Counted from the stretch's first letter, positions 27,087 to 39,404 are shown. The stretch: DNA of 64,000 bases from an uncultured Olsenella sp. (GCA_900314495.1 OMVJ01000003.1:55636-119635); one strand, 5' to 3'. Numbers and translations are program-made. The notes: generated from the letters alone by a model not told the origin.

Positions 27087-30000
27087 ATGGATCAACGCCT
27101 CGGCACACGGGACGAGGGCGCCCAGCAGGGCCTGTATCGTCCGGAGTTTGAGCATGACGCGTGCGGCATCGGCGCCCTTGCCAGCTTGAAGGGCACGCGC
27201 ACCCACCAGATGCTTGATGACGCGCTTTCTGTACTTGTCAACCTTGACCACCGTGGTGGCAAGGGCCTGGAGCCCAACACGGGCGACGGCGCGGGCATCC
27301 TGTTCCAGATACCCCACCGCTTCTTCCGCAAGGAGGCCCAGCGCTGGGGGCACCTGCTGCCCGACGAGGGCGACTACGGCGTCGCCATGCTGTTCTTCCC
27401 GCAGGACCCGGAGGGCGTTCGCGACGCCCGCCGCGTCTTCGAGGACGGCTGCGCCAAGAGCGGCCTTGAGCTGCTGTTCTGGCGCGAGGTCCCCGTTGAC
27501 CCGCACGACCTTGGCGACACCGCGCGCGCCTGCATGCCCACCATCATGCAGGCATTCGTGCGCAGGCCGGAGAGCGTGGCCGCCGGTGACGAGTTCGAGC
27601 GCAAGCTCTTCATCGCCCGCCGCACCATCGAGAACATTGCGGCCAAGTCGTCCGAGCTCAGCGACAAGATCTTCTACGTGTGCTCCATGAGCTGCCGAAC
27701 CATCGTGTACAAGGGCATGCTGGTCGCCCCGCAGCTGCGCACCTTCTATGTGGACCTTACGGACGCCTCCGCGGAGACCTCCATGGCCCTGGTGCACTCC
27801 CGCTACTCCACCAACACCACGCCCAGCTGGGAGCGCGCGCACCCCAACCGCTACATCGTGCACAACGGCGAGATCAACACCCTGCGCGGCAACGTGAACT
27901 GGATTCGCGCGCGCGAGCCCAACCTGTATTCGCCCGTCATGTGCGGAGAGCTCAAGAGCGTGCTTCCCATCATAAGGAGCGAGGGCTCCGACTCCGCCAT
28001 GCTGGACAACGTCCTGGAGTTCCTTACCATGAACGGCCGCTCGCTGCCGCGCGCCGTCTCAATGGTCCTGCCCGAGCCCTGGGACAAGAACCCCCAGCTC
28101 AGCGACAAGCGCCGCGCCTACGACGAGTACCAGTCCATGCTCATGGAGTCCTGGGACGGCCCCGCAGCCATCGCCTTCACGGACGGCCGCATAACTGGCG
28201 CCGCCCTGGACCGCAACGGCCTGCGCCCGGCGCGCTACTACGTCACCCGCGACGACCGCCTGATCCTGGCCTCCGAGGCCGGTGCCCTGCGCGTGGAGCC
28301 CAAGGACATCCTGCGCACCGGCTGCCTGGGCCCCGGCGAGATGATGGTGGTGGACCCGTCCCAGGGCCGCATCGTCTGGGACAAGGAGCTCAAGGAGAGC
28401 TTCGCCAGCGAGAAGCCCTACCGCGACTGGTTGGACGAGGAGACCCTCAACGTCTGTGACCTCAAGGAGGCCGACGCCCCCGCGGCACCCGACGAGGGCG
28501 TGCCCTTCGTGACGCGCCTGGCCCGCCACGGCTACCACTTCGACGACGTGGAGGAGGCCGTGACCCCCATGGCCCAGACCGGCGCAGCGCCGCTGGCCTC
28601 CATGGGCGCGGACATGCCGCTGGCGGTTCTCTCGCGCAAGCCGCGCTCCTTCTTCGACTACTTCAACCAGCTGTTCGCGCAGGTCACCAACCCGCCCATC
28701 GACGCCCTGCGCGAGAGCTTCGTCACCTCCACGGTGCTCTACCTGGGCAACCACGGCAACCTGCTGGAGGACCAGCGCAGCAACTGCCGCCTGATCAGGC
28801 TGGACGACCCCATCATCACGGGCGACGAGTTCGCCCGCATCTGCGGCGTGGGCGTGAGGGGCTTCTCCGCCAAGCTCTTCACGGCCTCCTACCCGCGTGA
28901 CGGCGGCCCCCATGCCCTGGAGGAGGCGCTGGACAAGCTGGACCACGACGTGGAGATGGCGGTGCGCGGCGGTGCCTCCATCGTCGCCCTGTCGGACCGC
29001 GCCGGTGACGGCGAGGTCTCCGTCCCGTCGCTTCTGGCCGTGGGCTCCGTCCACAACCACCTCATGCGCATGGGCCTGCGCACCAAGGTCGACCTGGTTG
29101 TGGAGACCGGCGACGCCGTGACCCCGCACGACTACGCGGCGCTGGTGGGCTACTCCGCCTCCGCCATCTACCCGTACATGGCGCACGACTGCATTCGCCA
29201 GCTGGCCGCCGACGGCAAGATCACCGTGGACGCCGAGACGGGCATCAGGAACTACGACAGCGCCGTGGTCAAGGGCATCGTCTCCGTCATGTCCAAGATG
29301 GGCATCTCGACCATGCAGGGCTACCACTCCGCGCAGATCTTCGAGATCGTGGGCTTCGACAAGTCCTTCGTCGACAAGAACTTCTCCAATACGCAGAGCC
29401 GCGTTGGTGGCCTGACCTGCGACGACGTGGAGCGCGAGTGCAACGAGCGCTACGACGAGGCCGAGGCCCAGAAGAAGAGCCCCGCCCCCGACCAGCTGCC
29501 CAGCTCTGGCATCACCAAGTGGCGCCCGCTTGGCGGCGAGGACCACATGATCACCCCGCAGGTCATCTACCTGCTGCAGCGCGCCGTGCGCGAGGGCGAC
29601 TACGAGACCTTCAAGCAGTACAGCGCCGCCCTGCACCACCCGGGCCGCACCATCGTCCTGCGCGACCTGCTGGAGTTCGTGCCCCTGCCCTCCGGCCCCG
29701 TGCCGCTGGACGAGGTGGAGCCCGTGAGCGAGATCGTGAAGCACTTCACCACCGGCGCAATGAGCTACGGCGCCATCTCGGAGGAAGCGCACGAGTGCAT
29801 GGCCATAGCCATGAACCGCATTGGCGGCAAGTCCAACACGGGCGAGGGCGGCGAGAACCCCTCGCGCGAGACCACCCTGCCCAACGGCGACTCCAAGAAC
29901 TCCGCCATCAAGCAGGTCGCGTCCGCACGCTTCGGCGTGACCAGCCGTTACCTCAAGAGCGCGATTGAGATCCAGATCAAGATGGCCCAGGGTGCCAAGC

Positions 30001-31700
30001 CCGGCGAGGGTGGCCACCTGCCCGGCCGCAAGGTGTGGCCGTGGGTTGCGGAGATTCGCAACTCCACGCCAGGTGTTGGCCTGATCTCGCCCCCGCCCCA
30101 CCACGACATCTACTCCATCGAGGACCTGGCGGAGCTCATCTTCGACCTCAAGAACGCCAACCCGGACGCTCGGGTCTCCGTCAAGCTGGTCTCTGAGGCC
30201 GGCGTGGGCACCATTGCCACGGGCGTGGCAAAGGGCGGTGCCAACAAGATCACCATCTCCGGCGCCAACGGCGGCACCGGTGCCGCCCCGCGCGACTCCA
30301 TCTACCACGCAGGCCTGCCCCTGGAGCTCGGCCTTGCCGAAACCCAGCAGACGCTGCTCATGAACGGCCTGCGCTCCCGCGTGGTCATAGAGGCCGACGG
30401 CAAGCTCATGGACGGCAAGGACGTGGCCGTGGCCTGCCTGCTGGGCGCGGAGGAATTTGGCTTCGCGACGGCGGTGTGCCTCTCCATGGGCTGCCTCATG
30501 CAGCGCGACTGCCAGCAGGACACCTGCCCGGTTGGCCTGGCAACGCAGAACTGCTACCTGCGTGGCCACTTTGCCGGCAAGCCGGAGCACGTGGTCAACT
30601 TCATGAACTTCGTGGGCGAGGAGCTGCGCGAGCAGATGGCCGCCTTGGGCTTCCGCACGGTGGAGGAGATGGTCGGCCATTGCGAGTGCCTGCGCCAGGT
30701 GCAGGTTCCGGACAACTGGAAGGCCAACAAGCTTGACCTGAAGCCGTTGCTGGCCAAGGTCACCAACGAGTACGGCAAGGCCGTTCCCGGCGCCTCCGTG
30801 CCCCACTTCCTGCCCGAGATGTCCGCCGACGACGGCCTTGACCAGGCCCTGGACGCCACGCTCTTCGTGCCCTACACGGAGCGCGCGCGCCGCAAGCTCA
30901 AGCCCATCCGCTTCCACGCGGACATCGCCAACGTCAACCGCTGCGTGGGCACCATGCTGGGCAGCGTGGTCACCGGTGCGCACCCCAACGGCCTTCCGGA
31001 GGGCTCCATCACCATTGACTGCGAGGGCTCGGGCGGCCAGAGCTTCGGCGCCTTCCTGCCCGCCGGCATCACCATGAACATCCGCGGCGACGCCAACGAC
31101 TACTTCGGCAAGGGCCTCTCGGGCGGCATCCTCTCCGTCGCACCGGGCGAGGGCGCCACGTACAAGTTCGACGAGAACATGTCCATCGGCAACGTGGCCT
31201 TCTACGGCGCCACCTCCGGCAAGGGCTTCGTCGGCGGCCTGGCGGGCCAGCGCTTCGGCGTCCGCAACTCCGGCGCCACCATCGTCTGCGAGGGCGTGGG
31301 CAACCACGGCTGCGAGTACATGACGGGCGGCATCGCCCTCATCCTGGGCGAGGTCGGAATCAACTTCGCCGCGGGCATGAGCGGCGGCATCGCCTACGTG
31401 TACGACGCCGAGCACACGCTGGAGAACCGCTACAACAGCGACATGGTCTCCCTGGAGCAGCCCTCCGAGGAGGACCTGGAGCTCATCCACTCGCTCATCG
31501 AGGAGCACGTGGAGCGCACCAAGAGCCCGCGCGGCATCAAGATGCTGTATCAGTTCGACGACCTCTCGCGCTACTTCGTGAAGGTCATCCCGCATGAGTA
31601 CAAGAAGGCCCTCGAGCTCACGCGCGAGGCGGAGAAGAACGGTGCCTCGCACGAGGACGCCGTCGAGATTGCCTTCGAGCAGATGAGGAAGGGGGAGTAA
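27087..31700 (+). CDS. gltB: Glutamate synthase (GOGAT) large subunit
   Basis: A 1537-aa enzyme that transfers the glutamine amide to 2-oxoglutarate. Residues 1-25 look like the short propeptide removed to expose the catalytic Cys26 (HDACGIG). The class II amidotransferase domain, central domain, FMN-binding synthase domain (SGANGGTGAAPRDS) with the 3Fe-4S cysteines (CLMQRDCQQDTC), and the C-terminal beta-helix domain (GSGGQSFGAF, GEGVGNHGCEYM region) follow in order. It lies three bases before gltD. With glnA and glnN it completes the GS-GOGAT cycle within this window. Confidence 0.97.
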   Translation: MDQRLGTRDEGAQQGLYRPEFEHDACGIGALASLKGTRTHQMLDDALSVLVNLDHRGGKGLEPNTGDGAGILFQIPHRFFRKEAQRWGHLLPDEGDYGVAMLFFPQDPEGVRDARRVFEDGCAKSGLELLFWREVPVDPHDLGDTARACMPTIMQAFVRRPESVAAGDEFERKLFIARRTIENIAAKSSELSDKIFYVCSMSCRTIVYKGMLVAPQLRTFYVDLTDASAETSMALVHSRYSTNTTPSWERAHPNRYIVHNGEINTLRGNVNWIRAREPNLYSPVMCGELKSVLPIIRSEGSDSAMLDNVLEFLTMNGRSLPRAVSMVLPEPWDKNPQLSDKRRAYDEYQSMLMESWDGPAAIAFTDGRITGAALDRNGLRPARYYVTRDDRLILASEAGALRVEPKDILRTGCLGPGEMMVVDPSQGRIVWDKELKESFASEKPYRDWLDEETLNVCDLKEADAPAAPDEGVPFVTRLARHGYHFDDVEEAVTPMAQTGAAPLASMGADMPLAVLSRKPRSFFDYFNQLFAQVTNPPIDALRESFVTSTVLYLGNHGNLLEDQRSNCRLIRLDDPIITGDEFARICGVGVRGFSAKLFTASYPRDGGPHALEEALDKLDHDVEMAVRGGASIVALSDRAGDGEVSVPSLLAVGSVHNHLMRMGLRTKVDLVVETGDAVTPHDYAALVGYSASAIYPYMAHDCIRQLAADGKITVDAETGIRNYDSAVVKGIVSVMSKMGISTMQGYHSAQIFEIVGFDKSFVDKNFSNTQSRVGGLTCDDVERECNERYDEAEAQKKSPAPDQLPSSGITKWRPLGGEDHMITPQVIYLLQRAVREGDYETFKQYSAALHHPGRTIVLRDLLEFVPLPSGPVPLDEVEPVSEIVKHFTTGAMSYGAISEEAHECMAIAMNRIGGKSNTGEGGENPSRETTLPNGDSKNSAIKQVASARFGVTSRYLKSAIEIQIKMAQGAKPGEGGHLPGRKVWPWVAEIRNSTPGVGLISPPPHHDIYSIEDLAELIFDLKNANPDARVSVKLVSEAGVGTIATGVAKGGANKITISGANGGTGAAPRDSIYHAGLPLELGLAETQQTLLMNGLRSRVVIEADGKLMDGKDVAVACLLGAEEFGFATAVCLSMGCLMQRDCQQDTCPVGLATQNCYLRGHFAGKPEHVVNFMNFVGEELREQMAALGFRTVEEMVGHCECLRQVQVPDNWKANKLDLKPLLAKVTNEYGKAVPGASVPHFLPEMSADDGLDQALDATLFVPYTERARRKLKPIRFHADIANVNRCVGTMLGSVVTGAHPNGLPEGSITIDCEGSGGQSFGAFLPAGITMNIRGDANDYFGKGLSGGILSVAPGEGATYKFDENMSIGNVAFYGATSGKGFVGGLAGQRFGVRNSGATIVCEGVGNHGCEYMTGGIALILGEVGINFAAGMSGGIAYVYDAEHTLENRYNSDMVSLEQPSEEDLELIHSLIEEHVERTKSPRGIKMLYQFDDLSRYFVKVIPHEYKKALELTREAEKNGASHEDAVEIAFEQMRKGE

Positions 31701-31703
31701 GCC

Positions 31704-33182
31704 ATGGGAAAGCCAGGTGCCTACCTCACCCAGGATCGAGTGGCTCATTCCGAGCGTCCCGCCAGCGAGACGATCAACGACTTCGAGGAGTTTGCCCTGC
31801 CCCTTGCGGAGGAGCTGCAGGAGCTGCAGGCAAGCCGCTGCATGTACTGCGGCGTGGCCTTCTGCCAGACGGGCGCGAGCTTCGGCAAGGCGCGCTCGTC
31901 CGGCTGCCCGCTCCACAACCTCATTCCGGAGTGGAACGACCTCCTGTACCGGGGCCTGTGGAAGGATGCGGCGGAGCGCCTCACGCTCACCAACCCCTTC
32001 CCGGAGTTCACCGGCCGCGTGTGCCCCGCCCCCTGCGAGGCCGCCTGCAACCTGGGCCTGCACGAGGAGCCCATGACCATCAGGGACGACGAGCGCGCAA
32101 TCTCTGACCACGCCTGGGCCAAGGGCCTGTACGTGCCCCTCCCCAAGGCGGCGGATGACGCCCCCACCGTTGCCGTGGTTGGCTCCGGCCCGGCTGGCAT
32201 GGCGGTGGCCTGGGAGCTTACCCGCCGCGGCGCCCGCGTCACCCTGGTGGAGCGCCATGACCGCGCCGGCGGCCTGCTCATGTATGGCATCCCCAACATG
32301 AAGCTGCCCAAGGACGTGGTGGAGCGCAGGCTGGACCTCATGCGCCAGAGCGGCATAGAGATCCTGTGCGGCGTGGACGCCACCAAGCCGCGCAACGCCA
32401 AGAACCTGCTCTCCGCCTTCGACGTCGTGGTGGTGACGGCGGGTGCCGGCCAGCCGCGTGCCCTCAGCGTTCCCGGTGCGGACCTCAAGGGCGTCCACTT
32501 TGCGGTGGAGTACCTTACCGCACAGACCAAGGCGCTCCTAGACGGCAACTCCACCAGCATCTCGGCCCGGGGCAAGGACGTCGTCGTCATCGGTGGCGGT
32601 GACACCGGCACCGACTGCGTTGGCACCGCGTTGCGCCAGGGTGCCAGCTCCGTGCAGCAGCTGGAGTTCCTGCCCGCCTCGCCGGAGACGCGCCTGCCCA
32701 GCAACCCCTGGCCCGAGTGGCCCAACCTCAAGAAGACCGACTACGGCCTGAAGGAGGCCATCTACAAGCAGGGCGAGGACCCGCGCTCCTTTGCCACCGA
32801 CACCCTGGAGGTCCTGGACGACGGCAAGGGCAACGTGGCCGGCCTGCGCGTGGTGTCCCTGGACTGGTCGCACGGCAAGCCCGAGCGCATAGCGGGGTCC
32901 GAGCGCGAGCTCAAGGCCCAGCTGGTGCTCCTTGCCATGGGCTTCACCGGCCCGGAGCGCTCCGTCTTCGACGCGCTTGGCGTGCAGATGGCCGAGAAGG
33001 GCCGCCCGCTTCCCGTCATGGTGGAGCCGGGCAGGCACCGCGCCGCGCGCGAGGTCTCTGCCGCCGGCGAGGCCAAGGTGTTCGCGGCGGGAGACGCCCG
33101 CAACGGCTCCTCCCTGGTGGTGACCGCGATCGCAGATGGCCTTAGCTGCGCCGCCGAGGTCGCGGAGGAGCTGGGGCTGTAG
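31704..33182 (+). CDS. gltD: Glutamate synthase small subunit
   Basis: A 492-aa FAD/NAD(P)-binding subunit that passes electrons to GltB. The N-terminal Cys motifs for two 4Fe-4S clusters are present (CMYCGVAFCQ, SGCPLHN, CPAPCEAACNLG), then the FAD-binding GSGPAGMAVAW and the NAD(P)-binding GGGDTGTD. Length is typical. It is translated just after gltB and followed by a strong terminator. Confidence 0.96.
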   Translation: MGKPGAYLTQDRVAHSERPASETINDFEEFALPLAEELQELQASRCMYCGVAFCQTGASFGKARSSGCPLHNLIPEWNDLLYRGLWKDAAERLTLTNPFPEFTGRVCPAPCEAACNLGLHEEPMTIRDDERAISDHAWAKGLYVPLPKAADDAPTVAVVGSGPAGMAVAWELTRRGARVTLVERHDRAGGLLMYGIPNMKLPKDVVERRLDLMRQSGIEILCGVDATKPRNAKNLLSAFDVVVVTAGAGQPRALSVPGADLKGVHFAVEYLTAQTKALLDGNSTSISARGKDVVVIGGGDTGTDCVGTALRQGASSVQQLEFLPASPETRLPSNPWPEWPNLKKTDYGLKEAIYKQGEDPRSFATDTLEVLDDGKGNVAGLRVVSLDWSHGKPERIAGSERELKAQLVLLAMGFTGPERSVFDALGVQMAEKGRPLPVMVEPGRHRAAREVSAAGEAKVFAAGDARNGSSLVVTAIADGLSCAAEVAEELGL

Positions 33183-33236
33183 CCAGTCCGCACGGCGACT
33201 TGCAGCTCTTTCCAAGCGGCGCACTTGCACCGCGCT

Positions 33237-33297
33237 GGCCGCACGGTGGCACCAAACTTGCGCAGAGCAGGTGAAGTGCACCGTGCGGCCGCTTTTG
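33237..33297 (+). terminator. Terminator of gltBD
   Basis: GGCCGCACGGTG (33237-33248) pairs exactly with CACCGTGCGGCC (33279-33290), followed by GCTTTTGT. Confidence 0.75.
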
Positions 33298-33398
33298 TGC
33301 AGGTCGGTCGTGATAACGTGTTCAACATATGAACGTTTTCTTAAGGTGGCGTCATAGCAGGGTCAACCAGGATGCCTGACAGAAGAAGGGGAGGGTCC

Positions 33399-34409
33399 GT
33401 GAAGTTTTTCGAGGCAGTCGTTCTGCTCTTCGTGGGCCTCATCTCTGGCGTGCTGGTTGCCCTGTTCGACATCTACACCGCTGCGGGCAGCGTCATGTTC
33501 TTCACGCGCATCAGCGTGTGGATCCTGCTCAACGTCTTTCTTGCCGTGCACATAACGGACTGGAAGCGTGCCGCCTGGTGGGCCATCCCCTTCAACCTTG
33601 GCCTGGTGGAGATGTACTATGCCTGCCTTACCATCAGCTATGAGGGCCTGGCTCGCTCCACCATGCTGCCGCTTGCGGGCATGGCGGTCATCGCGCCCCT
33701 CCTTACCATCGTGGCGTGGACGGCCAAGAACGAGAAGGGCGTCTTCGGCAAGCTGCTCTCGGCCGTAATAGTTGCCGGCGAGCTGCTTGCAAGCGTGATT
33801 ATCTCCAACGGGCCCGCCCCGCTGGACGTGGTCGTGGCAGTGCTACTGGTGCTCATTATGTTCGTCATGAGGCCCAAGAAGCTGGTGGTCGTCCCCTCCA
33901 CGGCCGATGAGGTCCTGGGGCCGGACGGAACCATAGACGAGGGCTTCAAGACCACTGGTGGCCACAAGCGTCTGGGCCTGCCTGCGGACCCCTTGAAGGC
34001 CGCCCGTGCGGAGCGCCAGGCTCGCAGGAAGAGCGCTGGGGGCGAGCAGGGTACCCAGGCCGGCAGGGACCAGTCCAAGCCGAAGGAAGCCAAGCAGGGC
34101 CTGCAAGAGCCCACCAAGCGCGGGCCCTCGCGCATAGCGCACCCCTCAAAGCGGGAGGACGCGCAGAGGCAGCGCCCCACGCGCAGGACGGGTGGCAAGA
34201 CGTCTGCCAACACCACCATACGCTCGCGCGGCAGGCAGGCCGCCGGCAACGGGGCGGCACCCCTGGGCACCTCTCAGCGGCCCAGGCCAAGCAGGACTCC
34301 GTCTGGGGGCAGGTCCTCCGCCAACAGGGCTTCCGGCGGCAGGAATGCTGGCGAGCGCACCTCTGGCCGCAGGGGGACGGGCGGCCGCCCGGGTTCGCAG
34401 AGGCGCTAG
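33399..34409 (+). CDS. Membrane protein with long basic low-complexity tail
   Basis: A protein of about 336 aa. The first 160 residues form about five membrane helices (starting FFEAVVLLFVGLISG). Residues about 190-336 are a disordered cytoplasmic tail rich in Arg, Lys, Gly, Ser, Thr and Gln (RRTGGK, GRQAAG, GGRSSANRASGGR). GTG at 33399 is preferred because GGGGAGGG lies immediately upstream; an in-frame ATG at 33372 has no such site. No family is recognised. The tail could bind nucleic acid or anionic polymers (inference only). Confidence 0.7.
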   Translation: MKFFEAVVLLFVGLISGVLVALFDIYTAAGSVMFFTRISVWILLNVFLAVHITDWKRAAWWAIPFNLGLVEMYYACLTISYEGLARSTMLPLAGMAVIAPLLTIVAWTAKNEKGVFGKLLSAVIVAGELLASVIISNGPAPLDVVVAVLLVLIMFVMRPKKLVVVPSTADEVLGPDGTIDEGFKTTGGHKRLGLPADPLKAARAERQARRKSAGGEQGTQAGRDQSKPKEAKQGLQEPTKRGPSRIAHPSKREDAQRQRPTRRTGGKTSANTTIRSRGRQAAGNGAAPLGTSQRPRPSRTPSGGRSSANRASGGRNAGERTSGRRGTGGRPGSQRR

Positions 34410-34419
34410 CCCCACATGG

Positions 34420-35352
34420 CTAGTCGTCCTGGATGGGCACGCCGTTGTAGTTGATGCCGCCCACCATGCCGCGCAGCTGCTCCTGGTTGCCGCGAACGAA
34501 GCCCTCCGCAAAGTCCGGCCACTTGTTGAGCGCGTCATGGTACAGGTCGGCAAAGCTCTGGGTTGACGCTTCCCCCGTGCTGGGGTCGTGCCACACCCTG
34601 CGGTCAAGGTTGGCAGCAGGGCAGTCATCACTGGTGATGAGCGGGTGCGAGAGGGCCAAGAGCTTTGAGTAGGGCCTGGCCAGGTGCTCCACGCCCACCG
34701 AGAGGCGCATGAGCGGGTTGCCGTAGGGCTCCAGCCCTGCATAGAGGAAGTGGTAGTCCCTGACGGCACGGGCGTACTCCTCCGCCCCAAGGGCAATGCC
34801 AAAGGTCTGGAGCGCCGTCTGTGCGACGAGGGCGCTGGAAACGCGGGCCACGCGGTCCGTCAGGACGAGGGCGGATGCGGAGGGGTAGCCGTCAATGGTG
34901 CAGTGGCGCTCCTGCCACAGCATCCAGCTGTCCAAGTCGCTCTCTATGACGCTGTGGACCTCCGAGGCGGCGCCGTCCAGGCCGTCCGCATGCGCGATGA
35001 TCGCCTTTTCCTGGGCGTAGATGAAGGGGTGCGCCGTGCTGTCGAGCACGTAGTGGGCGAGCATGCCAAGGGCGAAGGCACGACCCACCTTCTCGTCCTC
35101 CCGCCAGAGGTGCGAGACGCCGTCCCGCAGGTTGAAGAGGGCGCGCGTTACATGCGCGTCGTGCATGAGGAAGGCGAGGTCGTGGCACTGCGAGGCCTTG
35201 TGGGGGAGGGTCCTGAAGCGGCTGAAAAGGGGGTCAGGCCCCTGGTTTCCCAGCAGGAAGGCGATGAGTTCCTCCTGGCCGCTTACGATGCCCTCCGGAA
35301 GGCGGGTGGCGGCCTGTTCGCCGAACAGGTGATGTGTGATGAGTGCGGGCAT
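34420..35352 (-). CDS. Zinc-dependent phospholipase C-like protein
   Basis: A 310-aa protein whose His/Asp/Glu clusters match the zinc-dependent phospholipase C fold: THHLFGEQ at the N-terminus, GNQGPDPLF, CHDLAFLMHDAH, GMLAHYVLDSTAHPFIY and EVHSVIESDLDSW. These residues would hold three zinc ions. No signal peptide is seen, so it probably acts inside the cell and may not cleave phospholipids. It converges with the gene on its left; ten bases separate them. Confidence 0.82.
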   Translation of the reverse strand: MPALITHHLFGEQAATRLPEGIVSGQEELIAFLLGNQGPDPLFSRFRTLPHKASQCHDLAFLMHDAHVTRALFNLRDGVSHLWREDEKVGRAFALGMLAHYVLDSTAHPFIYAQEKAIIAHADGLDGAASEVHSVIESDLDSWMLWQERHCTIDGYPSASALVLTDRVARVSSALVAQTALQTFGIALGAEEYARAVRDYHFLYAGLEPYGNPLMRLSVGVEHLARPYSKLLALSHPLITSDDCPAANLDRRVWHDPSTGEASTQSFADLYHDALNKWPDFAEGFVRGNQEQLRGMVGGINYNGVPIQDD

Positions 35353-35535
35353 GAATGTGTGGTTTCTGTCGTGACTTCGTGGATGACAGGTTTAGATTAC
35401 CGCAATTGGCCCTCCATTAGCAAACCCATGCGCAACACGATAGTATTATTTCCTATTCGGCCTATTCCCATGGCACCAACGGTGGGCATGGGTGTCGGGT
35501 GCAGTTCGCGCATGCCGGAACCTGCCAAGCCTGTA

Positions 35536-35571
35536 CGCAAAGGGGGGGCGCCACCCAGCGGTGACGCCCCC
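35536..35571 (-). terminator. Terminator of glnN
   Basis: Bases 35544-35555 pair with 35560-35571 (GGGGGCG.CACC against GGTGACGCCCCC) around a 4-base loop, followed on the minus strand by CCTTTGC. Confidence 0.7.
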
Positions 35572-35599
35572 TGTTAAGTGCATATGCCTTGCGTTGCGG

Positions 35600-37690
<2,091 letters not shown>

Positions 37691-37940
37691 GTACCCGCCT
37701 TTCTTTCGAGGGTGAGCTTGCTTGCAGTCGCGTGCCGTCCGGCAGAGTGGCACGTTGCGCCAGCGTGGGCTGGCGCGCGCTGTATGTACACACCATACGT
37801 GCTTAGTGTTGCGTTTGCATTAAGACGTAATATACGCGCAACTGGGATTTTGTTGCTTTTGTCGTTCGCGATGATTGCGAATTTGTTGCACTGGACGCCA
37901 CCTTGGCGCGTGACCTGCGGGTTTGGCGGTGCCATGCCGA

Positions 37941-39068
37941 CTAGTTGGGTTGGGATTCCATGTTGCGGCGCACGGTGTCTCGCACGCGCTCCAGCAATGC
38001 CCGGGCCCTGCGTTCCTTCAAACCGCCACAGCTTGCCGCGGCAAGGAGGTCCGCGTCGCGAATGCCTGCGCCTCGACCATTCACCAGGGTGGCGTGCTCA
38101 CCAAGGAATCCCGGACTCCTTGTGATGTCGTAGGCGGGCGAGAGGTGCCACTCCGCACGCATTTCGTCATAGAGGTACGAGAAGTTGCGAAAGTGGTCGT
38201 CGCAGTTTCCAACCTCGACGTTGAAGCACATGACAAGAAAGAGCTGCTCGCAATCGGCAATGCTTCCAGTCAGGCGGAGAGTGAGCTTCATGAGGTCGCA
38301 GTAGTCCAGGCCCTCGTCGAAGGGCGATGCCTCCAGCAGTGCCGCGGCGCTTGCCATATGCACCTTTTCTGAGGTCCCGCTCGCGCTTTGACGCCGGTCG
38401 AACCTCTTGCTGGCGAAGTAGCCGTCTCCCAGGTTTGAGGGAATCAACATGGTCTGGGGAACGCGAATCCCACATGCGGCAGCAAGGTGGCTCAGTCGCT
38501 CCTCCTCTGCTCCGCTCGTACTTGCGTCACCGGGAGCGGGAAACTTGACGATCCATGGTTCCCTGTCTATGTCCACCATGACCTTCGGGCGGGCACCGCC
38601 TGAGGAGCTCCCGAAAGCATAGAGCTCGTCGAGCCCCTCGGGATTCTTGTCGTTGATGAGCTCCTGACAACGCGAGGCAAGGAGGTCATAGTCTATGCCC
38701 TCGACCTGGGCGGGAAGCTGGACGGCAGGGGAGTACTCCAGCGCCCCCATGCCATCTTTGCCCACGAGCGCCAGGCGCGCGAGTGGGGAGAGAAACCTGG
38801 ATTCTATACCGGCTGCCGCCAGGCGTCGCTCCACCAGGAGGCGGCCCCAGTCGTCGGGAAGGCTGTCGTCAAAGATTGGAATGAGGTTGGAGAACCGCGA
38901 GGGATCCGCGCGAAAGACCTGGGATGAAAGCGGTAGGGAGAACGGGCTGATGGCGAACCCATGGTTGATCCATGAGGGGGCGTATTGGAAGTATGTTGGC
39001 TGACGCGGGGATGCCTGCGCAATGGTTCCCACGGTTCTTCCGTGGTAGCTGACGGTTACGGTGGTCAT
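37941..39068 (-). CDS. hipA: HipA-family serine/threonine kinase toxin
   Basis: A 375-aa HipA-like kinase. It has the N-terminal subdomain (VSYHGRTVGT), the HipA-type GSSSGGARPKV loop, the ATP-contact EPWIVKF, the catalytic loop NCDDHFRNFS with the probable catalytic Asp, and YDI for Mg2+. HipA toxins phosphorylate glutamyl-tRNA synthetase or related targets and cause dormancy; the target here is unknown. The start at 39068 fits family alignments, although GGAGG is only two bases from the ATG; the frame extends into hipB. It lies 28 bases downstream of hipB. Confidence 0.85.
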   Translation of the reverse strand: MTTVTVSYHGRTVGTIAQASPRQPTYFQYAPSWINHGFAISPFSLPLSSQVFRADPSRFSNLIPIFDDSLPDDWGRLLVERRLAAAGIESRFLSPLARLALVGKDGMGALEYSPAVQLPAQVEGIDYDLLASRCQELINDKNPEGLDELYAFGSSSGGARPKVMVDIDREPWIVKFPAPGDASTSGAEEERLSHLAAACGIRVPQTMLIPSNLGDGYFASKRFDRRQSASGTSEKVHMASAAALLEASPFDEGLDYCDLMKLTLRLTGSIADCEQLFLVMCFNVEVGNCDDHFRNFSYLYDEMRAEWHLSPAYDITRSPGFLGEHATLVNGRGAGIRDADLLAAASCGGLKERRARALLERVRDTVRRNMESQPN

Positions 39069-39096
39069 GTCCTCCAACAGGCCCGGGCGAAGATGA

Positions 39097-39399
39097 CTAG
39101 AGGAGGCCTGCTTTTCGGTTTTGCTCGGCATCTTCAATCACCTCTTGAATGGATGCGTACTCAGGCCTGGCAAAGAGCGCGTCAAAGTCTGCGGTACAGC
39201 CCAGTGTGATGGCCAACCTAAGAAGGGAGTCCAGCGAAATCTGGCCCTTTTGCTCGAAGCGCTTGAGAGAGCCAAGACTCACGCCAGAGCGTCTTGCCAC
39301 CTCCGCTTGAGTAAGATGGCGCTCGCGACGGCGTTGTTTTTCCCGCTGGGCAATTTGCCCAGCAATGGATTCAGGGGTTTGTACATCAAGGTTAATCAT
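39097..39399 (-). CDS. hipB: HipB-like antitoxin (Xre-family HTH)
   Basis: A 100-aa protein with a Cro/C1-type helix-turn-helix in the middle (LTQAEVARRSGVSLGSLKRFEQKGQISLDSLLRLA) and a short C-terminal tail. Antitoxins of this class bind the toxin and their own promoter. It is the first gene of the pair, and a long perfect inverted repeat lies directly upstream. Confidence 0.88.
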   Translation of the reverse strand: MINLDVQTPESIAGQIAQREKQRRRERHLTQAEVARRSGVSLGSLKRFEQKGQISLDSLLRLAITLGCTADFDALFARPEYASIQEVIEDAEQNRKAGLL

Positions 39400-39404
39400 G
39401 AATC

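Noticed and set aside
28059..32498. A 1479-codon open frame on the minus strand opposite gltB-gltD.
   Set aside because: It lies wholly antisense to two well-conserved genes, has His/Val/Ala-rich low-complexity composition and no recognisable domain; it results from the strong GC bias of the codons.
35222..35250. A GGGGTCAGGCCCC palindrome inside the phospholipase-like gene as a repeat copy.
   Set aside because: It lies in conserved coding sequence (GNQGPDPLF) and is explained by the protein; a similar phrase near 16955 is too short to call.
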